Shown here one piece after another: positions 34,586-42,457 of a stretch of 64,000 nt of DNA. Made by a program: the position numbers and the translations under genes. Origin of the DNA: Hymenobacter baengnokdamensis (GTDB lineage Bacteria > Bacteroidota > Bacteroidia > Cytophagales > Hymenobacteraceae); the NCBI RefSeq assembly GCF_008728635.1, contig NZ_CP044285.1:1116001-1180000 (forward strand). The letters run 5' to 3'. Each line of letters begins with the position of its first letter. The first letter of the stretch is position 1. The notes under the pieces were generated by a model. The model had not been told where the DNA came from and did not search any database. It saw only the letters and a list, made by a program, of their open reading frames with translations.

Positions 34586-34605
34586 CTTTTTTCAGCTGAA
34601 AAAAG
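34586..34605. promoter_or_regulatory. 20-bp perfect palindrome in an AT-rich leader
   Basis: CTTTTTTCAGCTGAAAAAAG is fully self-complementary. It lies about 150 bases upstream of the T9SS protein gene in the AT-rich stretch 34273-34753, which otherwise holds no gene. It could be a protein-binding site or fold as a hairpin. The stretch stands out from the roughly 65% GC of its neighbours. Confidence 0.4.
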
Positions 34606-34753
34606 ATCTTCGGGTAGCCAAACAGCCGTGGTTGAGTGAGGTGAGAACTTGCTGCAGCAGGAAACTTTTATTACATTTAAAATGGAGATTTTTCGCTGAT
34701 AGCTAATTGATTATCTCGTTTAGTGTCCGGCTTCATTTCTTTCTATTTTCTGC

Positions 34754-36439
34754 ATGAACTTTTTTACGAAAAAAAGCCTGGCCCAGGGCGCTGGGCTACT
34801 ACTCTTGGTGGGGCTGAGCGTAGGGAATAGAAGCGTTTGGGCTCAGTGCGCCTGTAGCACTACAGTGAGTGGCGCAGCTAACCTCACGCCTGGCCCCAAT
34901 TCAACGGTGTGCATTGCGGCCGGCACTACCTATACGGGGCAGCTTACTATTAACAAGAGCGGGGTAGTAATCTGTAACAGCGGCACTATCACCGGTACCA
35001 TTAAGGTTAATAGTGGCGGAGGGGGCGCCATTATTAATAACCTGGGCACCATATCTACCAATACCATCAGCCTGAGCGCTGCGGCTACCCTCAATAATGG
35101 GAGTAGCGATGGTGGTGCCACGGTGGTAGCCGCAGCTACCTGGGCGGGCTATATTGGCACGGGAATAACCGTAGCCCCGGTCATCAACAATTACGCTACC
35201 TGGCAGGCAGGGCTACAGCCCATTCCGGGCGGCACTATCAATAATAAGGGGGGGGCTACCTGGAATAGCTACCTCAACACGAATGCCAACCTAACCATCA
35301 ACAATGCCGGCACCTGGAGCACGCAGGTGCAGGAGGGAGGCAACAGCCCTACCATTACCATCAACAACACCGGCACCTGGAACGGTGGCGTAGGCGGCGG
35401 CTCCGGCTCCTTGATTATCAGTAATAACACTACCTGGACGCAGGGCTTCAATTTTCCGGGCGGCTCGGCTAATTCCTTTACCAATGCCGTGGGCGCTTCG
35501 GCCCCGCTTGCCGGCTACCTGGGCCTGGCCGGCAAAGTGTTGCTCATTAATAATGGCTCCATGAATCTGGGCAGCGGTATGAGCACCATCCCAACTGGCT
35601 CGACCCTGCAAAATGGGGCGGGCAGCACGTTCGCGCTCACGGGCGACTTTGTAAACCAGGGCACGGTAATGCAGCAGGGCACGCTTACCATTTCGAATAA
35701 CTTTACCAACAGCGGCACTATTACGGGGCCACCGGCGCTACCCCGCGGTATCATCCGTGCCGGGAGCTATACGGTTAATAGCGGCAACTTCGGGGCCGAT
35801 GGCAGCTACCTTAGCTTTTGCGATGCGGGTGCGCCCAGCACTGGCTTCGATTCGCGCGGAGGCACTATCGGCAACAACGTAATCTTTTGCAGTGCCGGGC
35901 CTTTGCCGGTTACGCTCACCAGCTTTACGGCGCAGCTGCGCCAGGGCCAGGTGCAGCTGCGCTGGACTACGGCCTCAGAGCTGGGCAATGAGAAGTTTGT
36001 GCTGGAGCGCAGCGCCACCGGCGCAGACTTTGCCGCCATTGGGGAGGTGGCCGGGCAGGGCACGGTGCCCACTGCCAGCAGCTACGCCTTCCTCGATGCG
36101 CAGCCGCTGCCCGGCCGCAGCTACTACCGCCTGCGCCAGTTCGACCTTGATGGCAACAGCACGCTTTCGCCCGTGGTGAGCGTGAGCCGCGAGCAGGCCC
36201 CCGTGCAGCTGTATCCTAACCCTACCGATGAGCTGCTGACCCTTGACCTGCGCTCGCTGCCCGCTACTGCCTGCCCGGTACGCCTGCTGAGCCTGGCCGG
36301 CCAGGTGCAGCTCACCCAAACCCTGCTGGGGGGCCAGCTGCAGCCGCTCAGCCTGCGTGCGGTGCCGGCGGGTAGCTACCTGCTCGAAATAAATGCTGCC
36401 GCGCCCGGTCGCAGCGTGCAGCGCGTGGTAAAGTATTAG
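34754..36439 (+). CDS. Secreted T9SS-sorted protein with Asn/Thr/Gly-rich repetitive body
   Basis: 561 residues. The signal peptide is about 1-31 (SVGNRSVWAQC). Residues of about 35-370 are low-complexity strands with repeated NN, TW and G turns (TINNAGTWS, TINNTGTWN, ISNNTTW), as in right-handed parallel beta-helix or adhesin-like surface proteins. Residues of about 385-475 form a fibronectin-like module (LPVTLTSFTAQLRQGQVQLRWTTASELGNEKFVLERS). The last 75 residues are a type A T9SS sorting domain (VQLYPNPTDELLTLDL through LLEINAAAPGRSVQRVVKY). It is exported by the type IX system and attached to or released from the surface. Its stop overlaps that of the convergent YdeI-like gene by four bases. 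Confidence 0.85.
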   Translation: MNFFTKKSLAQGAGLLLLVGLSVGNRSVWAQCACSTTVSGAANLTPGPNSTVCIAAGTTYTGQLTINKSGVVICNSGTITGTIKVNSGGGGAIINNLGTISTNTISLSAAATLNNGSSDGGATVVAAATWAGYIGTGITVAPVINNYATWQAGLQPIPGGTINNKGGATWNSYLNTNANLTINNAGTWSTQVQEGGNSPTITINNTGTWNGGVGGGSGSLIISNNTTWTQGFNFPGGSANSFTNAVGASAPLAGYLGLAGKVLLINNGSMNLGSGMSTIPTGSTLQNGAGSTFALTGDFVNQGTVMQQGTLTISNNFTNSGTITGPPALPRGIIRAGSYTVNSGNFGADGSYLSFCDAGAPSTGFDSRGGTIGNNVIFCSAGPLPVTLTSFTAQLRQGQVQLRWTTASELGNEKFVLERSATGADFAAIGEVAGQGTVPTASSYAFLDAQPLPGRSYYRLRQFDLDGNSTLSPVVSVSREQAPVQLYPNPTDELLTLDLRSLPATACPVRLLSLAGQVQLTQTLLGGQLQPLSLRAVPAGSYLLEINAAAPGRSVQRVVKY

Positions 36440-36921
36440 CTCGTCCGAAACGGGTGCCCCCCGCGGGCCAGCCGCCCGGCCAGCTCTACGGCGTAGCGGG
36501 CGCGGGTTTCGGGGCGCCGGGCATCAGCTACTTTGCGGGCCATGGCGCGGCGCATCGCGCCGGTATGCGCCAAAAACGCCAGCTCGGCCTCGGGCCAGGC
36601 AGCCAGGGCGTCGGCCAGCTCATCGGGCAGGTCAACGTAGTCGGGGTTGGGGTCAGGATATAGTGTTAAGGCTATGTGCTGGCCAATTTGCAGCCCGAGC
36701 CGCTGGCACAACGCCTTGCGCAGCAGCAGGTAGCGGCCGCCGCCTTCCAGCGGCAACAGGCCCAGCCGCTCGGTATGGCCGTTGAGGGTAGCAACGACTC
36801 GCTTAACAGCCTTGCCACCCAGCGCCTGCCAGGCCTGCTGCGGCACCACCACCAGCTGCGTTGGCATAAAGCTGGGCCCACCAGCTTCGAGCACGGCGCT
36901 AAAGCGAACGAGTGGCTGCAT
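36436..36921 (-). CDS. DUF1905 / YdeI (OmdA)-like protein
   Basis: 161 residues. The N-terminal part to about residue 95 (VRFSAVLEAGGPSFM through IGQHIALTLYPDPNPD) fits the DUF1905 beta-domain. The C-terminal part (LPDELADALAAWPEAELAFLAHTGAMRRAMARKVADARRPETRARYAVELAGRLARG) fits the YdeI/OmdA domain described as bacteriocin-protection in enterobacteria. It is cytoplasmic, and its function here is unknown. It overlaps the convergent T9SS gene, the two stop codons sharing bases 36436-36439. Confidence 0.85.
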   Translation of the reverse strand: MQPLVRFSAVLEAGGPSFMPTQLVVVPQQAWQALGGKAVKRVVATLNGHTERLGLLPLEGGGRYLLLRKALCQRLGLQIGQHIALTLYPDPNPDYVDLPDELADALAAWPEAELAFLAHTGAMRRAMARKVADARRPETRARYAVELAGRLARGGHPFRTS

Positions 36922-36935
36922 AAGCTGACTGTTAA

Positions 36936-37056
36936 AGCGGATTCTGGGTCAGTGTACGTTTTTTGCCATAATGGCTCCCCCTCTCCTTTTCGGAGAGGGG
37001 GCCGGGGGGTGAGGCGAACGCAAGAACAGAACCCGTATACTGACCCAGAATTCGCT
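36936..37056. repeat. Dispersed palindromic element, family A copy 2 (complete)
   Basis: The outer inverted ends 36936-36958 (AGCGGATTCTGGGTCAGTG onward) and 37034-37056 match as reverse complements with two mismatches in 23. Inside is a perfect 10-bp hairpin, CCCCCTCTCC/GGAGAGGGGG (36977-37001). It is non-coding and resembles a MITE without a clear target duplication. Copy 1 is at 6008-6110. Confidence 0.75.
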
Positions 37057-37106
37057 CTAATATGGGTATCCCGGCAAAAGTAGCTCAGGCAATCAGCTGC
37101 CGCGGC

Positions 37107-38099
37107 TTAGCTCAGCTGCACTTGCGCCAGCTGCTTGTTGATAAAGTCAATCTCCTCGAAGCTCAGCTGCACGTCGATTGCCTTGGCGTTTTGTACGGCC
37201 TGCTCGGGGTTGCGAGCGCCCACCAGCGCCACCGAGATGCCGGGCTGGGCCAGCGTCCAGCGCAGCACAAGCTGGCCGAGGGTCGCGTTTTTGGTTTCGG
37301 CCAGCGGCCGGATTTTGTGCAGAAAGTCGTTGACTTTCGTCACCGCCTCGGGCTTGAAAAGGCGGTTGGTGCTGCGCAGGTCGCTGGCATCAAAATGCTG
37401 ACCGGGCTTGATTTTGCCCGTCAGCAAACCCAGCTGGAGCGGACTATATATCAAAATGGCTTTGTTGTGCTCCTGGCAGTACGGCACAATGTCTTTTTCA
37501 ATGTCGCGCCGCAACATGCTGTAAGGCACTTGGTTGGACGCCAGCGCCAGCGTCTGCTCGGCTTCCTGCATCTGGGCTACCGAATAGTTGCTGACGCCCG
37601 CGGCCCGCACCTTGCCCTGCTCGATAAGACGCTGCACGGCCTCCATCGTTTCGGCGATAGGCGTGGTCACGTCGGGCCAGTGCTGCTGGTAAAGGTCGAT
37701 GTAATCGGTGCCCAAGCGCCGCAGGCTGTCCTCACACTCCTTGATGATGCTAGCGCGGCTGGCATACTTATACACGTCGAGGTCGTGGCCGCTGTTATCC
37801 TTGGTTTTCATGGCGAAATCGCCTTCTGCCAAATCCCAGCGCATGCCAAACTTGGTGAGCACCTGCACTTTGTCGCGCGGCAGGCTCTTGATGGCCTCGC
37901 CCACAATCTGCTCGCTCAGGCCCATGCCGTATACGGGTGCCGTGTCGATGCTCGTGACGCCCAGGTCGTAGGCCGCGTGAATAGCCCCCACCGCGTCGTT
38001 TTGCTCGGTGCCGCCCCACATCCAGCCGCCCGCCGCCCAGCTGCCGAAGGCGATGCGCGATACGCGCACGTCGGAGCTGCCTACTTTCTGATATTCCAT
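37107..38099 (-). CDS. Aldo/keto reductase
   Basis: 330 residues, the standard AKR TIM barrel. Catalytic Asp and Tyr are in SIDTAPVYGMGLSEQIVGEAI, Lys in VLTKFGM, and His in IDLYQQHWPD. The NADP-binding end is VALVGARNPEQAVQNAKAI. The pattern is of the AKR11/YajO-like general oxidoreductase type, which reduces aldehydes or ketones with NADPH. The upstream region (38100-38351), shared with the divergent FrnE-like gene, carries a 30-bp direct repeat. Confidence 0.93.
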   Translation of the reverse strand: MEYQKVGSSDVRVSRIAFGSWAAGGWMWGGTEQNDAVGAIHAAYDLGVTSIDTAPVYGMGLSEQIVGEAIKSLPRDKVQVLTKFGMRWDLAEGDFAMKTKDNSGHDLDVYKYASRASIIKECEDSLRRLGTDYIDLYQQHWPDVTTPIAETMEAVQRLIEQGKVRAAGVSNYSVAQMQEAEQTLALASNQVPYSMLRRDIEKDIVPYCQEHNKAILIYSPLQLGLLTGKIKPGQHFDASDLRSTNRLFKPEAVTKVNDFLHKIRPLAETKNATLGQLVLRWTLAQPGISVALVGARNPEQAVQNAKAIDVQLSFEEIDFINKQLAQVQLS

Positions 38100-38104
38100 A
38101 AGCT

Positions 38105-38199
38105 ACGTAAACTAGATATCGTAAAACGTCTACCGCATTTAGTGACCTACACGGCTGTAGTGCCAGTGCACGTAAACTAGATATCGTAAAACGTCTACC
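38105..38199. repeat. Perfect 30-bp direct repeat in a divergent promoter region
   Basis: Bases 38105-38134 (starting ACGTAAACTAGATATCGTAA) recur exactly at 38170-38199, separated by 35 bases. The repeat begins five bases upstream of the aldo/keto reductase ATG. It may be paired binding sites or the trace of a local duplication. Confidence 0.8.
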
Positions 38200-38351
38200 C
38201 TTAACCCCGCGGCCTGGCCGAAGGTTACGCTCCGGCCGGCTGGGGCTGGCTGAACGAGGGCCGCCCCCTGTGCGTTAGCCAGGTAAGAAAAACAAACATT
38301 TCGCCAGGCTTGCGGCTTCGTGCCTATCCATTGCCTTTGCTTTTTAATTCT

Positions 38352-39050
38352 ATGAAAGTTGAAATCTGGTCCGACGTAGTATGCCCTTTTTGCTATATTG
38401 GCAAGCGCAAGTTTGAGAAGGCGCTGGGCGAGTTTGCGCACCGCGCCGAGGTGCAAGTTGAGTGGAAAAGCTTCGAGCTGACGCCCGACTTTGTACCCGT
38501 GCCCGGCGAAAGCATCCATGCCTCGCTGGCCAAGAAAAAAGGCGTGCCGGAAGCCGAAGGCCGCCGCATGAACGACTACATGACGCAGGCTGCCAAAGAG
38601 GTAGGCCTTAGCTATCAGTTCGATAAAGCCATTCCGGCCAACACCTTCCTGGCCCACCAGCTCATTCACTTCGGGGCGCAGCACGGCCGCCAGGATGCCA
38701 CTAAGGAGCGCCTGTTTGCTGCCTATTACCTCGAAGGCCGCGACCTGAACTCGGTAGATACGCTCACCAACCTGGCGGCCGAAATCGGCCTCGATGCCGA
38801 GGCGGCGCGCCAGGCGCTACTGGCCGGCACCTACGCCGAAGCCGTCCGCCGCGACGAGTACGAAGCCCAGCAGATTCAGGTACGCGGCGTGCCATTCTTC
38901 GTATTCGATGATAAGTACGCCGTATCGGGCGCACAGCCCAGCGAGGTATTTGCCCAGGTGCTGAATACCGTGTGGCAGGAAGCGCACCCCAAAGCCCAGC
39001 CCGCGGTACTGGCCGATGGCCCCGCCTGTGGCCCCGATGGCTGCGACTAG
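38352..39050 (+). CDS. FrnE-like DsbA-family oxidoreductase
   Basis: 232 residues from ATG 38352. An upstream ATG at 38310 adds 14 weak residues. The thioredoxin-fold active site is CPFC in IWSDVVCPFCYIGKRKF, with the helical insertion and the cis-Pro segment VRGVPFFVFDDKYAVSGAQP. The family (FrnE/2-hydroxychromene-2-carboxylate isomerase-like) includes cytoplasmic thiol-disulfide enzymes linked to oxidative-stress tolerance. No signal peptide. The C-terminus has an extra Cys pair (GPACGPDGCD), which may act as a secondary redox pair. Confidence 0.9.
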   Translation: MKVEIWSDVVCPFCYIGKRKFEKALGEFAHRAEVQVEWKSFELTPDFVPVPGESIHASLAKKKGVPEAEGRRMNDYMTQAAKEVGLSYQFDKAIPANTFLAHQLIHFGAQHGRQDATKERLFAAYYLEGRDLNSVDTLTNLAAEIGLDAEAARQALLAGTYAEAVRRDEYEAQQIQVRGVPFFVFDDKYAVSGAQPSEVFAQVLNTVWQEAHPKAQPAVLADGPACGPDGCD

Positions 39051-39234
39051 CCGAGCGAACACGCCGCGCACGAATCCGGAAAGCGAAAGGTCCACTTAAC
39101 CAGCCTTGGTTTTGCCTTCTGCTTTCCGGATTCCTGTTTTTTCTCTTCATACTTTCGCCACCCGGCCGGGCGTAGGCTTGTAAAAGAGGAGGCTGGCCAA
39201 ATTACTAAAGTATGCCAAGGGCTCTTGCGAACCG

Positions 39235-41787
39235 ATGAATAACTTGAAAGGTAACTCTTACACCAGTAAGGCTTTAGGTATTTTGGCCTTGCCCGCCGTG
39301 GCCGGGCTGTTGGCAGTAGCGGCCTTTCGCAGCCCTGCCGATGGCAATCCTATTCAAGCGATTGCGGAAAAGCTAAGTGAGTATTACGCCCTTACGCGGC
39401 CCGAAAAGGTATATCTGCACCTTGACCGCCCGGCCTATGGCACCGGCGAAACCATCTGGTTTAGTGCCTATGTAGTAGATGCCCTCCGCCACCACCCTGA
39501 TACCCTGAGCCGGGTGCTACACGTAGACCTGCTCTCGCCCGAGCGCCGGGTAGTAGTGCGCCGCACCCTGCGGCTGGCGGGTGGCCGCGCCTACGGCGAC
39601 CTCGATATCAGCGACACGCTGCAGGCCGGCACCTACCTGCTGCGGGCTTACACCAACTGGATGCGCAATGCCGGACACTCGGAGTATATCTACGAGCGTC
39701 GCCTGCAGGTGTGGCCGGCTGCCCCCAATCAGCCCGAAGAAACCGGCGGCGCGGCCAGCTCGGCCAAGTCTTCTACTCACGCCGCTACCGCCGCTGGTAA
39801 GGTCGACGTGCAGTTTTTCCCCGAAGGTGGGAGCCTGGTAGCCGGCCTGCCCTCTACGGTCGGCTTTAAGGCCCAGGCACCCGGCGGCCGGGGCGCGGCC
39901 ATTAGTGGGCAGGTGCTCGATGAGCAGAACAAGCCGGTGGTGGCTGCCTTCAGCAGCCAGCACGCGGGCATGGGGCGCCTGAGCTTTACGCCCGCCGCCG
40001 GTCAGCACTACCATGCCCGCGTGAAACTGGCCGATGGCAGTAGCGCCGATTACCCGCTGCCAGCCGTGCAGGCTACCGGCTATAGCCTGCGCGTGCTCGA
40101 CGCCGGCGATAGCTATACCGTGGAGGCCCGCTACCGCGGAGTGCCTGGTGCCCCGGTGCCCGGCCCGGTGATGCTGCTTACCGAAGTACGCGGCTACCTG
40201 GTAGGGCTGGTGCCCCGGTCTATTACCGATGATGGTACGCCCGTGAGCTGGAAGCTTGGCAAGGCGCGCTACCCAAATGGCATTCTGCATATTACCCTGT
40301 TTGATGCCCAGCGCACCGCGCAGGCCGAGCGGCTGGCGTTTATCCTGAACGGGCCGCCGGCGCTGCGCGTGGTGCTTACGCCTGATAAGGCTTCGTACGC
40401 TCCGCACGACCCCGTGCACGTGAAAGTGCAGGTGAGCGATGCCGCGGGCCAGCCGATAGCTACCAACTTGTCGGTGACGGTGGCCGAGGCCGGCGCGGCC
40501 AGCCTCGACCCCGACGCCGGTACAGTAGCCACCAACCTGCTGCTGACCTCCGACCTGGCCGGCTACGTCGAAAACCCTGGCTATTACTTTCAGACTGCTA
40601 CGCCCGAAACTACCCGTGCCCTCGACGACCTGCTGCTTACCCAGGGCTGGCGGCGCTACGTGTGGAAGGAAGTACTGAGTGGCACCCCGCCCGCTCTGCC
40701 GTACGGCGTAGAGCAGAGTCTGACCCTGGCCGGCCAGGTTACTGGTATGGGCCAGAAAGGCATTGCAAACAGTCAGCTCACCTTTATTCAGGCCCGACCC
40801 ACTCGTAACGTCCTTACGGCCAGCACCGATGCTGATGGCCGATTTCGCTTCACGGGCTTTCCGGGTAAAGACACTTCGGTGGTGACGTTGCAGGCGCGGC
40901 GCATCGGCGGCGGCAGCAACGTAATCATCCGGCCCGACCTGGGCCCTCCTACTTTTGGGGCACCCTTGCCGCCGCTGCCGCCCGTGTCGGCAGCTCCGCC
41001 GGGTGTGGCCGACTACCTGCGCCGTAGCCGCCAGCAGCAGGTGCAGGAGCGCCAGGGCCGCCCTGAAGGTGATATTCGCAATGTGCAGCTGGGCAACGTA
41101 GCCGTAACCGGCAAAAAAGCCCTAGTGCCGCCCGACGACCCCCGCCGCCTGTACCCTGGCGTAGTGGCCAATACGATACTAGACTTTGCCAGTATGCCCG
41201 CCGCGCAATCAGGCCTTTCTATTTTTCAGCTGCTTCAGGGCCGGGTGGCCGGCCTCACGGTCACGGGTAATCCGCCCGATGTAACCGTCCAGATTCGGGG
41301 CAGCGGCACGCCCATGTTTTTGCTCGATGGCATGAAGGTAGACGATGACGTAATCAATACTATTCCCTCCAACCAGGTAGAGGCGGTAGAAGTCTTTAAA
41401 GGCCCCGAGGCGGCTATTTTTGGAGGGGGCTCGGGCGGCGTGATTGCGGTATACACCAAGCGCGGCGACAAAAACTATAAGGGGGACGATGCTAATACCC
41501 CCAGCCCCGGCATTATTACGGTGCGCCTCCCCGGTTTTTATCAGGCCCGGGAGTTTTATCAGCCGCGCTACGGCGCGCCCGTACTGAATGCCCCCGCTTC
41601 CGACCCACGCCGCCTCACCCTGTACTGGGACCCGCAGATGACGACCAGCATCCTGGGCAAAACCGAGTTTACGTTCTTCACGGCCGATGGCAGCGGCAAC
41701 TACCAAATCAGTGTCGAAGGCATTAGCGTGAATGGCGACCCCAGCCGGGGCTCCAGCACCATCTACGTAGCCCCTAAAGGCAGGTAA
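39235..41787 (+). CDS. MG2-domain / TonB-plug protein without barrel (paralogue 1)
   Basis: 850 residues. Membrane or signal segment at about 15-32. An alpha-2-macroglobulin MG2-like domain comes at about 55-160 (RPEKVYLHLDRPAYGTGETIWFSAYVVD and AGTYLLRAYTNWMRNA), then further beta-sandwich modules with carboxypeptidase-regulatory-like strands. A TonB-receptor plug is at about 650-745 (FQLLQGRVAGLTVTG, VTVQIRGSGTPMFLLDGMKVDDD, VEAVEVFKGPEAAIFGGGSGGVIAVYTKRG). About 100 residues follow, far too few for a 22-strand barrel, so it cannot be a receptor by itself. It likely acts in the periplasm or with a separate barrel. It is paralogous to the protein at 57635-60148. Confidence 0.88.
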   Translation: MNNLKGNSYTSKALGILALPAVAGLLAVAAFRSPADGNPIQAIAEKLSEYYALTRPEKVYLHLDRPAYGTGETIWFSAYVVDALRHHPDTLSRVLHVDLLSPERRVVVRRTLRLAGGRAYGDLDISDTLQAGTYLLRAYTNWMRNAGHSEYIYERRLQVWPAAPNQPEETGGAASSAKSSTHAATAAGKVDVQFFPEGGSLVAGLPSTVGFKAQAPGGRGAAISGQVLDEQNKPVVAAFSSQHAGMGRLSFTPAAGQHYHARVKLADGSSADYPLPAVQATGYSLRVLDAGDSYTVEARYRGVPGAPVPGPVMLLTEVRGYLVGLVPRSITDDGTPVSWKLGKARYPNGILHITLFDAQRTAQAERLAFILNGPPALRVVLTPDKASYAPHDPVHVKVQVSDAAGQPIATNLSVTVAEAGAASLDPDAGTVATNLLLTSDLAGYVENPGYYFQTATPETTRALDDLLLTQGWRRYVWKEVLSGTPPALPYGVEQSLTLAGQVTGMGQKGIANSQLTFIQARPTRNVLTASTDADGRFRFTGFPGKDTSVVTLQARRIGGGSNVIIRPDLGPPTFGAPLPPLPPVSAAPPGVADYLRRSRQQQVQERQGRPEGDIRNVQLGNVAVTGKKALVPPDDPRRLYPGVVANTILDFASMPAAQSGLSIFQLLQGRVAGLTVTGNPPDVTVQIRGSGTPMFLLDGMKVDDDVINTIPSNQVEAVEVFKGPEAAIFGGGSGGVIAVYTKRGDKNYKGDDANTPSPGIITVRLPGFYQAREFYQPRYGAPVLNAPASDPRRLTLYWDPQMTTSILGKTEFTFFTADGSGNYQISVEGISVNGDPSRGSSTIYVAPKGR

Positions 41788-41809
41788 GCGAGTTCAAATC
41801 AGCGAAAAA

Positions 41810-41848
41810 GGCCGGCTACTATACTCGCAGGGAGTAGGGTAGCCGGCC
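41810..41848. terminator. Hairpin between convergent genes
   Basis: GGCCGGCTAC (41810-41819) and GTAGCCGGCC (41839-41848) are perfect mirrors, with an inner TACTC/GAGTA pair. It is preceded by AAAAA, so it would work best as a terminator on the minus strand for the coiled-coil gene. Confidence 0.6.
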
Positions 41849-41875
41849 TCGCATTTACCGAGCGCACTGCAGCCG

Positions 41876-42427
41876 CTAGCTGGCAGCTCGAAAAACCTCG
41901 TCTTCCAAACGCTTGAGGCGCGGCTCCTGGTCTTCCAAAGGAGCCAGGCGACGGGCCAGGTCCTCGGCTTTGTCATTGCCGGCACGCATAAGCTGAAGCA
42001 TTTGCAGCTGTACATTCAGGGTGTCATCCAGCCGGCGCCCGTGTTCTTTCAGCGCCACGCCCTGCTCAATAATGGCTCGGCCGTGCTCCCTTATTTCGGT
42101 TAGCATGGCTTCTTGCCGCTGCTCGGTCTGCGTATGGCGGGCCTCCGAAATTTTAAAGATGTTGATGATATCACCAATATGCTCATCAATGTTATCCAGC
42201 CGCCGCTCAATGCGGCCGATAACCACACCTTGCTGACCGATAACCTCGCCCTGTTGACGGATAGCCTCGCTCTGCTGACGGATAGCCTCGCCCTGCTGAC
42301 GGATAGCCTCGCTCTGCTGACGGATAGCCTCGCCCTGCTGACTGACTATAGTAAGCAGTTGGTCCTGCTTGCGGGCTAAGTCCACGAGGAAGCTTTCTAA
42401 TTGGTCGAAGCGTTTGTTGACATCCAT
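41876..42427 (-). CDS. Coiled-coil protein with heptad tandem repeats
   Basis: 183 residues, soluble, no recognised domain. Six 7-residue units (QQGEAIR, QQSEAIR and variants) span residues 30-71, encoded by 21-bp repeats, then RRLDNIDEHIGDIINIFKI and a further helical C-terminus. The whole protein reads as a long coiled coil. It lies 30 bases downstream of mfd on the same strand and is probably co-transcribed. A role with Mfd is not established. Confidence 0.75.
   Translation of the reverse strand: MDVNKRFDQLESFLVDLARKQDQLLTIVSQQGEAIRQQSEAIRQQGEAIRQQSEAIRQQGEVIGQQGVVIGRIERRLDNIDEHIGDIINIFKISEARHTQTEQRQEAMLTEIREHGRAIIEQGVALKEHGRRLDDTLNVQLQMLQLMRAGNDKAEDLARRLAPLEDQEPRLKRLEDEVFRAAS
42215..42340. 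repeat. 21-bp tandem repeat array inside the coiled-coil gene
   Basis: About six units of 21 bp with alternating Gly/Ser codon variants (units read QQGEAIR or QQSEAIR on the minus strand). Copy number can change in frame, so the coiled-coil length may vary between strains. Confidence 0.8.
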
Positions 42428-42457
42428 AGGGCAAAGTTTTTTGCGAATATATAGCTG

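Noticed and set aside
38105..38199. Two 30-bp repeats with a 35-bp spacer look like a minimal CRISPR unit
   Set aside because: Only two copies, no cas genes anywhere in the window, and it lies in the promoter region of two redox genes. A duplication or paired binding site is simpler.
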